Shown here: positions 11,561 through 24,000 of the stretch, piece after piece
How the letters are laid out: the number at the start of each line of letters is the position of its first letter
Position numbering within the stretch: the first letter of the stretch is position 1
NCBI RefSeq assembly: GCF_041381155.1
Contig: NC_091134.1
Span: 40,197,338-40,261,337 of the forward strand
From: Argopecten irradians
Taxonomy: Eukaryota; Mollusca; Bivalvia; Pectinida; Pectinidae
Reading direction: 5' to 3'
Length of the DNA: 64,000 nt
Notes under the pieces: generated by a model
Seen by the model: only the letters and a program-made list of their open reading frames with translations
Told to the model about the DNA's origin: nothing
The model's database searches: none
Translations under genes and position numbers: made by a program

Positions 11561-13291
11561 ATGCCATTATTACGATCAAGAGGGAGTGTCGTCACACGGT
11601 CTAGGCGGAGAATGCGGACGCATTCAGATACCAGACAACAGATAACATTGTTTTGTTCTTGGCTGAAATGCTGCTTTTTGATAATGCCCAACCTAGACGA
11701 TATTACTTTTTGCGAAAGGCAGATTAATTACTTCAACCGTAAGGCTAACCAGTACAATACGTTGACAAATAGATATGTTCCTATCCACGAAGACGACATG
11801 TGCATTGAATTTTACTTTGATGCTAACTGCAAAATGTTGGAAGGTCAAATCGATTTGTGCGAAAAAAGTGTACAAGAAGGATTAAGAGTTGCAAGATTGT
11901 CGAGAAAGCCTGATTTATTCAGACTATTATTAGCTATACCTCAAGCGCGAGTACTCTATGCGAGAGGGCAAATCGAGGACCTTCGAGATTTTCTTGTAGA
12001 GTGTTTTCAGAGGATAGATTCTTTAGGAAGAATGATGCAAGGAAGTGTAGTCGGGTGGCTCTTATACATGCGCGCAAGGTCACAAAATGATAAGGACGAC
12101 GCCATTAACGATTATATACACGCTATAGATGCATTCAACAAATGCGAAACAGTAGACAAAGAGTTTGGGATAGGCCATACGTTATGCAGATTAAACATTG
12201 CTATACTTGGTTGTGGCGAAGAGGTCGATAGAGTCGATCAGGTTGAAATTCCGTTTCCCTCCCAACTTACCAAAGCAAAGAACAATTTCAAACATTTACA
12301 AGGAATATGCAATCTTGAGCAATGCGTTGTCATCAAAATATTATATTTGATGGCAAAATCGGACTATTACTATCGCACAAGAAACCCAGCCGCTGCACTT
12401 CGAGGAGCCATAGAAGCACACAATCTCGCGGTAGATTCCGGATGCCAAGAGTTTGTTGAAATTACAAAGAAGCGGAAAGAAGTCTACACCGCCAAATGCA
12501 CGGGTAATTACTATAATGTCATTATAACTGCACTGCAATACATGTATATGTAACCAAAGTGTTTTGACCACTGATCATGCATGTTTTGAACTCCATGGCA
12601 TGAAGCTATACAGGTATTCGCATTTATATTTCCATGACATCCTTTTAACTTTTCGATATTTATATATTACTGTTATACCATATAACTGGTTATCCGAGTG
12701 AATTATATTTTTACGATTTCGCATGACATTGCTATGATTACGAAAATTTGAAAATCTTCAAAATTTAGTATAAGCGTTTTTAGATTTATAGCGGAGATAA
12801 CACCTATACGGTATAACATGTAAACAAATACAACAATATTTTACATTACAGGGAACATGCACCTGAGAAATCAGCACAACATGGTCGTCAATAATACTGG
12901 AAATGCTCACATCAGTGAAATCACAAATGCTGAAAATGTACAAATTGGTGACGTAAATAACAAAATCACAAATGCTGAAAATGTACAAATTGGTGACGTA
13001 AATAACAAAATCACAAATGCTGAAAATGTACAAATTGGTGACGGAAGTAGCCAAATCACGCATGCTGAAAATGTACACATTGGTGACGGAAGTAGCCAAA
13101 TCACGCATGCTGAAAATGTACACATTGGTGACGGAAGTAGCCAAATCACGCATGCTGAAAATGTACACATTGGTGACGGAAGTAGCCAAATCACGCATGC
13201 TGAAAATGTACACATTGGTGACGGAAGTAGCCAAATCACGCATGCTGAAAATGTACAAATTGGTGACGGAAATAACCAAATCACACATTAA
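11561..13291 (+). CDS. TPR-like protein with eight tandem RHIM-like repeats, paralogue 3
   Basis: Two exons, 11561-12503 and 12852-13291, are joined in phase 1 (G|GTAATTA donor, cattacag acceptor) and give 460 aa. ATG 11561 is the first after an in-frame TAA at 11498. Residues ~1-45 are Arg-rich then hydrophobic (LFCSWLKCCFLIM). Residues ~50-315 are a TPR-like helical array with the family blocks KANQYNTLT, VVGWLLYMRA, GHTLCRLNIAILGCGEE and AKSDYYYRTRNPAAAL. Residues 338-457 are eight contiguous 15-residue repeats, pattern IT(N/H)AENV(Q/H)IGD then VNN, GSS or GNN. The cores VQIGDVNNKI and VQIGDGNNQI satisfy the RHIM pattern (I/V)Q(I/V/L)Gxx N; repeats 4-7 have His for Gln and Ser for Asn. RHIMs in RIPK1, RIPK3, TRIF and ZBP1 assemble signalling amyloids. 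An amyloid or beta-solenoid signalling tail on a helical scaffold is inferred, not shown. Confidence 0.75.
12504..12851 (+). other. intron of paralogue 3
   Basis: A 348-bp phase-1 intron with GT-AG ends, homologous to intron 955-1283. If it is unspliced, the frame closes at 12553 and the repeat tail is lost. Confidence 0.65.
12920..13279 (+). repeat. 45-bp coding minisatellite (8 copies) encoding the RHIM-like motif
   Basis: Eight contiguous 45-bp units. Units 4-7 are identical at DNA level, and units 1-2 are identical over the visible unit. The period is a multiple of three, so the frame is kept. The uninterrupted frames on the opposite strand are a by-product of this repetition. Confidence 0.95.
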
Positions 13292-13472
13292 GATTTTCCC
13301 GATGACGGCCAGTCGGTTTAAGTTCTGATGTTGCACAGAGTTATTAGCTCATGCCATGTTAGAGGATATTTTCGGAGACTCAGATATTCCTTCTTGATTT
13401 CGTTTCTTCAGTATGATAGTTTTTAAACATACCTATTAATATATATTTAGGATGTTAAATGTGTGGTTATTT

Positions 13473-13554
13473 CATATGAGATTTTATGAAACGAGGCTAG
13501 GAAGGTTTTGCTTATGCGAGCCTTTACGAGACGAGTTTCATATAATCTCATATG
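13473..13554. repeat. foldback just 3' of the RHIM-like gene
   Basis: Arms 13473-13492 (catatgagattttatgaaac) and 13535-13554 are inverted copies differing at one position, with a ~42-nt spacer. It could form a stem in RNA or mark a small palindromic element. Confidence 0.7.
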
Positions 13555-13969
13555 ACATTTACACAAATTTGTTATGTTTTCATCACATAACTACATCATT
13601 CTACTTTAGAGCAATCACAAGTCAAAACACCTTGATTATCGTCCTTGTAGCATGATGGTGGCCCTCACTTCGGCTCTAAGTAAATTGTGATCAATCGGAA
13701 CACCAGGAGGACCAGGGTAGTCATTGATATGATTTCCTTCTACAACTCACTCTTTTTAACTGTTTGAAACCTTTTGTCTATGACAGATATGTACAATAAC
13801 ATGACTTCCCCATCTAACAGACATGTACATAGATTTGTGCTTGTGAACGCGAGCTTATCGTGCCAGTGTGACTATGAACTGTATTAAATCCATTTATTTA
13901 TGTACAAATGCTGATATTTCATTCGGAATTTTGAACTAACTGAATTTTCTACATGTTTTACCTGCATAC

Positions 13970-14270
13970 ATGTATGTGCACGCATACTCTACTCGTGCTG
14001 TGCTGCCCAACAAATGTGAACTGAACATAAAACATGAACGTGTATATACAAATGTGATCACTGACTATAAACGTGTACCTCTCAGTCGCATGATTCCAAA
14101 GTTCTATCAAACCATGACGGAAACGTTGGAAGAGGAAATTTATGTGTGTGCAGAATATGTACAAGAAAGTTCTATGTAAGAGGACAAAACAAAGACTTAT
14201 GAGATTTTCTAGTTGAATGTTTTTACAGGATAGTTTGGAGAGAACGACGCCCAGAGTTTAAACACCCAAC
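13970..14270 (+). pseudogene. broken fourth copy of the TPR-like gene
   Basis: Reading 13970-14179 gives CELNIKHE, KFYQTMTETLEEEIYV and CAEYVQES, aligning with CERQINYF, EFYFDANCKMLEGQID and CEKSVQEG of paralogue 3. After an internal deletion the DNA match resumes at about 14,170-14,240 (tctatgtaagaggacaaaac, then gagattttct and acaggatag), in another frame and with stops. The rest of the gene is missing or too diverged here. Confidence 0.6.
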
Positions 14271-16100
14271 AATTGTAATAATATGCCACATATAGCGACC
14301 AAAAGATCTGACAATATCAAAAGAGTTACCATTAAACGCATTTTACGCCTTATAAAATGTATTTTAGCTTCAATATCTTATATAATTTATTCTTGTTAAT
14401 CAAAAAGTTTTATTTGGTTACCATTCATATAGATAAATTAATAGTGTATAGATATTATAGTTATATTTTTTCTATTATGCAATTTGATGATCTGTCTCGC
14501 TTATTTCAGTTTCATTTTTTCAAAGTTTTGATCTTGGCCAATTTGCAGACAAGCAATTTAAATGTATAGAAGCCCTGGAACCATGCTATTATTGATATAG
14601 GCGTTATTGTCTATGTTAAACCAGGAACTCGAACTGTTCTTTCTCTTAACTGACACACACGAAAGATATATTACTTTCATACTACAATATCAATTAATTT
14701 TTGGCAACAATTTATGTTATTTTTTTAATTTGACAATAACGTTAGAACAACGTTTTCAACAAAGTTTTTTCCATGTAGATAGTTTGCATATAATGTAGTC
14801 CTAATATAATCTCCTACCGTCAATGTCTTTCATCAGCAGCACTGAAGAACTTCAATTTATGCATGATCCACAGTGAACAACATGCTGACTGTTTTAATGT
14901 ACAGGCTTGTCAGCATTTGTCACTGTGTGGCGTAATATTCTGACGAAAGGGACAATATTTTGTTATGTTTTTTTTCCTTTATTGTTCTCTATTTGAAAAA
15001 GGACTTACTGTACTGTTATCAGTGTTAATTGGTATGGTCATTTTTTGAGTCTCCAGTTACAGTGCATGTGTTGATTTAATATGGAGTCCTAATTATTATG
15101 ATGTCATGACCAGCATTCCATTATTTTGTATGTCATTATTGGATTACTTTTTTGTTATTTTTATATAGAACATGGTTTAGTCTTTAGGTCATGTTGGATT
15201 GACTTTTCATGTTATATGTATTTTCTTATACGCTATATAGAATATATGCGTCGTCCCACGGTGTAATTCTAAAGGATGATATTTTGCAGTGTCCTTTTTT
15301 ATTTATTGTTTTTTTTTTTTAACAGAGAAAATGTATCATGACCAATCCATTGATGTGTACGTCTTGTTATATGGCTATGTTTTTTTTGTCAGATTTGTCT
15401 TTGATATGTTGGAATTATGTTAAAATAAATTTTTTAATAAATCACATTGGTTTGACACCAGCTTCGTTGATTTAATACTGATCCACAGGGTTCAAAACTA
15501 AAACAAACAAACTTCAGCTATATCAACGTGTGTCAAGATCGAAAAAAAAATGTACATGGGTAAAAAGACTTGAAAAATACGCCAATCGAAAGGAGATTAA
15601 GATGAAACGGCAAGAGATCAGCGAAACTATCTCATTAAGAAATTCGGACCGACGGACAATAATCAGTAAAAATGAGCATTTTATCATTGACAGCCATTTG
15701 TCCGAATATATGTCATAATGCTAGTATGTCCTAAAAAAGGCTCTTTACATGCAAAACATTCGTATTTTCGGTCAAAGTTGAACAAAAGTCGGAGTATCAT
15801 AACCAACTAGTGTTTTTCAGAGTGATGATATCAATGTCCGTTTGTGTACACCTAAATAGGACTTTATTCAGACAGTAGAAGGCATGTTTGATTGGTGTCC
15901 AAATTGAAGCGTTTAGTAAATTTATATGACCTATATTTTTTGTGATTTTGCCATATTTAAGGTTAACCTTTACCGTTTTTTTCAGAACTGCGGTGGAAGC
16001 TTTTCTATCCTGTTGTCTGGTAATACAAATTTGTGTACTTTAGGGCTATTTGTTAGATTTATATACATATGATACACTGATTTGCAGCGAATGTTCAAAT
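14270..16100. other. gene-free stretch
   Basis: AT-rich. A 79-codon open stretch 15482-15718 follows an acceptor-like tactgatccacag, is Lys/Arg-rich, and matches nothing I recognise. An aataaa signal lies near 15,425. No supported gene. Confidence 0.4.
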
Positions 16101-16109
16101 CTATAATCT

Positions 16110-16520
16110 TTGACCACAATAAGGAACGAATTTATTAAATTTCCAGATCAGTTTGCAGTAGAATATCAATATAATTCCACTAATCACGCTTTAAAATTGT
16201 ACAGTCAAATATATCTGCAGAGATCAGTCAAACAAACAATGAGAATAACAAATGGTAAATTAGATACCGCAATATCATATCAATTGGCAAACGGTTTTGA
16301 CCAGTGCACTTTAGTGTATAGAATTATCGATGGTGTATTTATGGTAACCTATTTCATACTTCAACAGACAACAGAACACGCATTCATACATGCGTATAAA
16401 CTAGTTCTATCAAATCAAGAAAAGTTAGACATCTTTTTAAAAGTATATACTTTAACGCTGATATGTAGAACCATAATGAATTCTACATTTTAGAATGTGG
16501 TGAAGACCTATGAGACCTAA
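16110..16520 (+). pseudogene. possible relic of the TPR-like family
   Basis: An open frame of 127 codons without a usable ATG at its 5' end. Its end (KLDIFLKVYTLTLICRTIM), followed in another frame by LECGED at about 16,492-16,510, resembles the family block (L/V)DK.FG.GH.LC.LNI..L.CGE. The resemblance is weak and the rest does not align clearly. It may be a fifth, heavily decayed copy or a chance frame. Confidence 0.25.
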
Positions 16521-16584
16521 GTTTTGTGTAGAAATACAAAAAATGTGATCTTTGATTGTTTCGAAACAAGTTCAAGGATATCAA

Positions 16585-16825
16585 ACTGTGAAAAAAAGTT
16601 GAAAATCACCACATATGTTTAGATGATATTTTCAGCGCGAAGACAATAGAGCAGAAATACGTGCAATGCAATATCATAAAAAAATATTAAAGTAGATATA
16701 ATTATACTCTGTAAATAATCGACTTCTAAAAAAGTTGAATACCACCACATAATAATTGATTGGCACCTTATGTGCTAGGACAATATAACAGAAATATATT
16801 CAATGCAATTTCCTAAAAATAACCA
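16585..16825 (+). repeat. degenerate direct duplication
   Basis: Two ~100-bp blocks, each starting aaaaagttgaa and continuing caccaca, gacaata, gcagaaata or aacagaaata, and caatgcaat. Old duplication, non-coding. Confidence 0.45.
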
Positions 16826-18065
16826 GGGGTTACACTGTTTATATACTATATAAGTATGATGACTTCATATGGTAATTACGATTACGGCTTTGGGAGTCGA
16901 GAAGTTGGTCATTTACGCACAGAATATATGCAATGTGCTTGAATATATGCAATGTGCTTATGCAATCTATTATACGTTATTTTAACATTGATGATTAGTA
17001 GATTAACATAACGCGTGATGTTTCTGTTTATAGAAACTTGACCTGTGTTTTGTAAACTGAATTTAGTAGTCCATTTGTGTAGAACATAATTATTGCTAGC
17101 ACAAAATAGTAATTTTGTGAGCTGCACAAAGTATAACTAGCAAGTGATATTTTATTTCATCATAATTTTACAATACTACTGTCATGACATGTACAACTAA
17201 ACGTAACAATATTAATAATGCCCATAAATAAGAAAGGAATATTTTTTTATAAAATACACTTTTTTTTCGAATTGATAAAAATTGGGAAAGGACTTCGTGA
17301 TTAGTTAGAAGCATTTTAATTCCAATGTACATAAACATTACAATGAAATAAATTAGTCAATAAATTAATAGATTAAATGAGATAACATCACGTGGTTTTC
17401 TTATCTATCATTAGAACTATCCAAACTTAATCATGATATAGATTTTTCATTATCATAAAATTTTGGACAAAGGTATGGGCTCTAAATATTTTTAATATTA
17501 ATGAATAAAAGTATGTCCCTAAAGAAGAATGCCGGTGTATAACAATATAAAGATATTATGTAAGAGATCTCCGCTTGAAATTAAAGCACTATTAGAGTCA
17601 AAACAGCAACTACACATGTATACCCTGCAGATAGGGCGTTAGAATTGTACAGGGTGTGCTGTCCCCATTAAATAATTTTACCTGGACCTCATTAGTTTGG
17701 TCACCATTCACGTCGATCCTCATTGAAATTTTTATTTTCACTTCTTCAAAACGACTAAATCAAAAGTTATGGAATCCAAAGGCTATGCCTGTATAGGGTT
17801 CACAAGTCTTTCAATGGTGGGTGTGGGTTTTTTTTCCTTCCTTTTTTCTTTTTTGTTTATTATTTTTAGAAACAGTAAAATTAAATATATATATACATTC
17901 GTTAATGAAAAAGTTTTAGGTCGCTACACCACTGGAACACCTCCGCATTTGAGATAACATTGATTTTTTTCTGATCGTATATATGGTCATTTTGTTCACG
18001 AGTTGCTTCCCTTGTAATAGCTCTTCCTTGTAAACAGAACCACGTGTAGAGACAGCGTAGGCCAG
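16826..18065. other. gene-free stretch before UFSP1
   Basis: AT-rich with no coding exon apparent. It presumably includes the UFSP1 promoter, but I see no distinctive element. Confidence 0.4.
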
Positions 18066-21000
18066 ATGAATGTTGAATTATGGACAAATGTACACAGTGA
18101 ACTGTCCCCTCCTGGGTCAGAGGTCAAACAGGTGAAAAAGGATGTGACTTATTATCATTATGGCTGCGACGGGATTGATGATAGGGTAAGGCATTGTGGT
18201 ATCCACATCAAATAGTAGGACTGTCTGCATGGCATCAGTTGATGAATGGATGACAAGTATACTTTTATTTTACTCGTAATTTTGGTTCACGTGTGCACGT
18301 AGTATGCCTACGCACGTAGTATGCCTACATGTAAATATACAATATATAAGCTTAGCTGTTGTAAAACGATGGGCCTACCGCCATGCATCTGATAAGTACA
18401 ACCAAACCAAAATGCCGCTATCGTTGCCAATATCGATGGCCACTCAACACTGTTCAAACTGCATGATGTCTGATTGAAATATGTTGAAGACACGAATGAT
18501 TGTGTCACTTAGGTCACTAATTAAATTCAATTATACATTTAATACTTTGTGCATTGTACATATGTAGTAGGCTATATAGTAATGTCACTTCCTGGAGTGA
18601 AAACAAATATCTCCTAGGCCTAAGTCACTGATGTACATGTACATGTATGTAGTGCACACGTGTATCATGTATGTGGTGTACACATGTGTGCTGTAACTGA
18701 CACAATCAACACATTCATACATGTACGCAGACAGTCTATGGATGCATATGTGAAGCGAAGGGGAGTAACTCTTACATATTTTAGGAGTTTCAACCACAGG
18801 CTTTTGTTCTGTCCTAGTGTTACAATAGACTATGTTCAATTTTCAAAATTCATTCTCACCAGCACTTCACCAGTAAAAATAAAGTAATTAATTCTAGAAA
18901 GTGAAGAGTTAGAAGTTGTTTGCCTTACTGTTAATTTCAATATGGGGAAAATTGTAATTTGTCATCGGTTGTCAGCGATCCGGGATAGTGTCGTGATAGC
19001 CCGAGATACTCTGGCCCTGACACAAGACTTAGACATTATGACAGATAGATGTCTGATTTATCTCGGGCTAGTGTCGTGCACGTGTTTACTTACCATTCAT
19101 GTTTGCTTTAATAAGGCGAAAAAGGATTCTGTTTATACTTAGAAGTGTTTGTGATTTTAAACGGCCCTGGACTTTTATTAACTAAATATTCTTATTAAAT
19201 GCATTCAAAGTACAGAAAAAACCAAAATCCTCTTCTCAAATAACATTTACTTGCATGGGCACAGAGACTGATTTATATTTCAAGGTGGGTACTAGTCGTT
19301 ACAATCGTGCATGTTCATGTTTTGAACGTATTTCATTACAAGTATATTAAGTTTATATTTATCCTGGTTTTAATTTTGTTCAATTTAGAATATAATGTGT
19401 TTAAAAATATAATGGATACTGTATACTGGCAGAGTAGGGGGGTGCAATTGGCTCTGTTACATAATGTGCACCACGACATGTCCATAGACGTGGATACCGT
19501 TATTGACATTTTCGATGCGCAAAAAAAAACCAACAACAGCAAAACAGGAGGATGTAAATAAGTGTGCAATTGAAGAGTTCATTTTTATATTCAATTTACA
19601 TTAAGTCCCTTTTGTGCATACAATGAACTTTCTAACTCCAATGAGAGTATTAACACTTGTATGCATAAAGAAATTGACTGTCTATTAAAACTATTTCCTT
19701 ACAAAATTATCAAAATTGCTCTACCATTTAATCGCAGGAAAATCACCAAAGACACGGTCGAGTTTGGCAAAAAATACAGTTTATATTTGCATTACGACAA
19801 TTATAATTTCAAAATGTACGTAACTTTCAATCTGCAATATCAATTACATAGTAACCCCCCCCCCCCCCCCCAGATCGAGCAGGGGGTTACATTCGAAACA
19901 GCGCCTTTCAGGTTCATAGTATTGACCAACTACTGGATTTTCTCAACACTTTCAATTTGTACAATTATTCAGGATAATGAGGACTGATTTTAAGATTTAT
20001 TCTCCCTTTCAAGGGGGTTGCATAGGGCAAATAGAAGATAAATCGAAAAAGTCAAGATCGAGGGGGTGGGGGATGGGGGTTATATTAGAAAATCTTGAGG
20101 ACACCCCCCCCCCCCATTACGTTTCATCTTCCTTAGCAAGCCAATGATATTAATTATTTTTATATGTTTAGAGACCCACAACGCCAAATTCATGTGATGT
20201 CAGTAAAGTTTAAGCACCAAAATTTGTTATGTCAAAATGTCTGCAGGGATATGCAATGTGATAAATCGCATGGACCGTGACTTGTTAATACAGAGAAATA
20301 TTTACTTACACAAAACCAATGCAATAAAACTTGAGAAAGATGTTAGAGTCACGATCAGCAGGTAAGTGTTATTCAGTGCAGGCTACGTTTGGTCACCAGA
20401 CGACAATGAAACGGAGGCTCTAAATTAGAAACCAACACGAATGGATGTTCATTGGGATGTCAGAGCACGTTTGCTGTAAATTAAATAAATCAGGGAGTCT
20501 ACCCACAGGTCTTTGATTCTGGTTACACCACTTGAAATACTGGCCACAGGGATCTAGTAATTAGTTACAGTTTCTATCAAACAGTTTTAGGGGTCTAGAT
20601 CAAAAATAGGTTTCAATGTACGTTTAAACAATCTAACTTTTGGTTTATATACATTGCCACTCCAAATATTTTGGTCATTGTTCAGTGGTCTTGTGGAAAT
20701 ACGGGGGTTTGGCAGAAATGTAAACAGTCTCCCAATTTATATGTAGATATAACTGGTAGATGATTATCCAACCTAAATCCCTGAGTACAGTGTATAATAC
20801 GCCTGAACTGCTTGGTTCAATAGGATCCACGACGTTCGTTATTAAATAACAGCGCATCATGTTATAGATTTGTAAATAAAGGATGTTCATTAGCATACCG
20901 GACACAGAAACATCAACACCCAAACACTATCTCATCTGATATCGTACAGCTAGATAGATACACACGATGTTCTCATTAATTAAGCCAATTAACGAGATGA

Positions 21001-24000
21001 TGGTGAATAACAAAGTACTTTGATTTGTAAGTGCATTTCATAAAAAAAGTTCACAAAAAAAATCTTTATATATAATTGAATCAAAATTATCCATGTACAT
21101 GTATTTAATTAATTGTTGAGATATCTAAGAGAATTGGATATATATAACAAGTTCATTAGTGCATTAATATGCTAACGTTTATACGCTTTATTTCAATATA
21201 CAAAAAGTACTGTATATTTAACTGACAATTATGGCGCACGGTCAGTTCGGTTCATTCTGAAACATAATCTACCGATACAATGTACATTGCATTTTATTAA
21301 GGATTAATTTGTGTAATGAGTTCATGTAGCATCCAGCACTGGTATCCTATCATCAGTCAGATACAGGCCGTTGGTCGGAGATATTCACCTGGTACTCCCG
21401 CTTTGAGCCTGTTTGCAAAGAATGTAACGTGACGCGAGAAAAAATGGCTACCTCTGCACCACCCCTCACCCCCAACTCCCTAAAATATATCTAAAAATAG
21501 AATAAACCGATAATTGTTAGCCAAATTAACATCAATGCGTTAGCCAAAACTGTATCAGCAGTAATGCACTCGATGACCTACCATGGCCTAATGAACTCGC
21601 TGACCTTTTCTTCTTATAATGTACTTGTTGACCTTTTCTTCTTATAAAGTACAGTCCTTGACCTTTTCGGCTGTATTTGTGCAATAACGTATTGTGTTAG
21701 GCCTGTAGTTTTATCTTTCTACAATATGTCTAATGAAAATTAATTAGTTTGCACAGACAAAATACTCATTTCCTGATCATTAAGAAAAAGATACTTCCCT
21801 CAAAGTGATTAAGCATTATCGACACAATACCTCATAAAGATATATTTTGAACCTGAAACATTGTAAATCGTTCAAAGATAAGCATTTTCTCAAGTATACA
21901 TGTATAACTTAACCTATCTTCAAGACATCCCTCTTTTTAAGGCATTCAGAGAAAGGAATAAGAACAATTGTGTAATTTAAAGAAAAAGATTACTAACGGT
22001 TCAGAATCCACATATGCATTGTCTTTTAAAGACGTGTGTTTGTCATGTGCATGGACTGTAATCCTACCTAATAACTTGGTAGGACGAAATAAAAATAAAA
22101 AAATCAAAGCAGCCACTCTTATATATAAAATACGATTTTACAAGCAATTGACAGATAATTTTACAACATTTATGTGCTTCTCTCAGGGTTGGGGGTGTGG
22201 ATACAGGACGCTACAGACAATGTGCGCCTGGGTATTAAACCAGCGGTCGGGGGCCGGCGAAGGGAAATCTGTACCATCGCTGAAGGCCATACAGGAAGCT
22301 CTTGTTGCCATGGGAGACAAACCAGACTCTTTTGTGGGCTCCAGAGAATGGATAGGTAGCTTCGAAGTCTCCATATGTATGGATTATTTTGTGGAGGTAA
22401 ATTGGCGCTTTAAAATTGTTTTTAAAAACTCATTAAGCGGAAGTCAATGTACCTTCATACCTGCTACATCTACAAAGAACATCTCTGTTTGTATATTGAC
22501 TTAGGTATAAAGGATACTTGTCTTTAAAGGACAAGTCTTTTTAGTGTCCTTTATAGACGGGTAGGACTGTAATTATTAAATTAATATATATTTTGTTTTT
22601 GCTGAACATGATGAAATGTACACGTTCATGAAATCGAGAACACTTTTACATTTTTGAAAATGATATAACTTTAAGACGGTGGCCGAAACGGTCAGCGTCC
22701 ACACCTTTTTGACTAGTAACAGAGCTGTAACTTGGCAACTATAATTGACGATTCGATGAAGGACAAATTCCACACCATACTTTCAACATTCTTTGGGTAC
22801 TTCCATGCTTTTCCGTTTTTCAGGTGCCATGTAAAATAATACATGTCACATCCGGTGCGTTGCTATGTGACCACATGGAGACGCTGAAGAAACACTTTGA
22901 TGTGATTGGAGCACCAGTGATGATGGGTATGGTCACTTGGATTTATTTTTACAATGATTTAAGAAAGTGGGGCATCTAGTATTATTTATAGCCTGAGCCT
23001 GCATCTGTTGTGGCGAATGGACCAATATCACAAAACTATCAAGTATAGTTAGAATTATGGGATAATATGTGGTTATTACATAAAAAATGAAAATTACCTG
23101 TTAATTTAAGAGTTACAATAAATATGATCAAAAATTACGTCATTCCTCATCTAGGAGTTACCTCCCTTTTCATAAACCTCACTATAATTATTTGTTTGTA
23201 CCACCAATATCGGGAGAACACTAAGATAGGCTATGCCTGATGTCTAATCCAATTGACACTAACATATTTTTGTCAATAAAATATTTGGAAATTGAAATAG
23301 TATTATTTCTTTGAAAACAATGCAATTCGAATTTGTATCATTAATTACGGGATACTATTCCTTTTTACATATCCCTCAACACCAATGATAGCCTTGAGTT
23401 TCATTAGAATGTCCTTGTGAGGAAGGCTCTGAGTTCCATCTCGAAGCCTACCACATTCTGTAAAAACTCATTCACACATGACTGCATGTTATACAAAATG
23501 CAAAATTTCAGAAGGCAAACATCTTTGTAGCAAATTGGGTTTAGCATCACAAAAGATGTGTATAGGTGTATCTGGGGCGTCTTTTGAACAATTTAGAACC
23601 TCTTTTAAGTTACATATTTCTTTCGGATTGGTAGGACCAATATAAATGTCAATATAAATATAAATGATAAATCATTGTGAAATTGGACGGTTTATGTATA
23701 TAGATTGTTTTACCATGTGATCTTTTCATTATAACTTGGTTTATGATGTATACTATCCTTTATGTATACCATTAGGTGGAGATAGCGACAATGCGTCCAA
23801 GGGAATCCTAGGGGTCTGTAACGACCCAGCATCTCTTCTTATACTGGTGAGTAGCTAGGCAGAAATAGAAAATAATCTATATAATAGCCAGAATAACTAT
23901 TACAGGATTACACGTAGGTAGTTATGGAAATACAATGCAGTGGAATAGCAATGGTTCACCAGCTACATACTAAGATAAAATACTCTCAGCTGTTTCTATA

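Noticed and set aside
12758..13336. Long open frames on the minus strand (192 and 125 codons) over the repeat exon.
   Set aside because: They arise because a 45-bp repeat without stops in several frames is tandemly copied. The + strand frame alone has matching splice sites and a homologous paralogue.
21968..22186. N-terminal extension of the UFSP1 catalytic exon.
   Set aside because: It is intron sequence before a clear acceptor (tctctcag). The exon at 18066-18185 supplies the conserved HYGCDG segment in frame.
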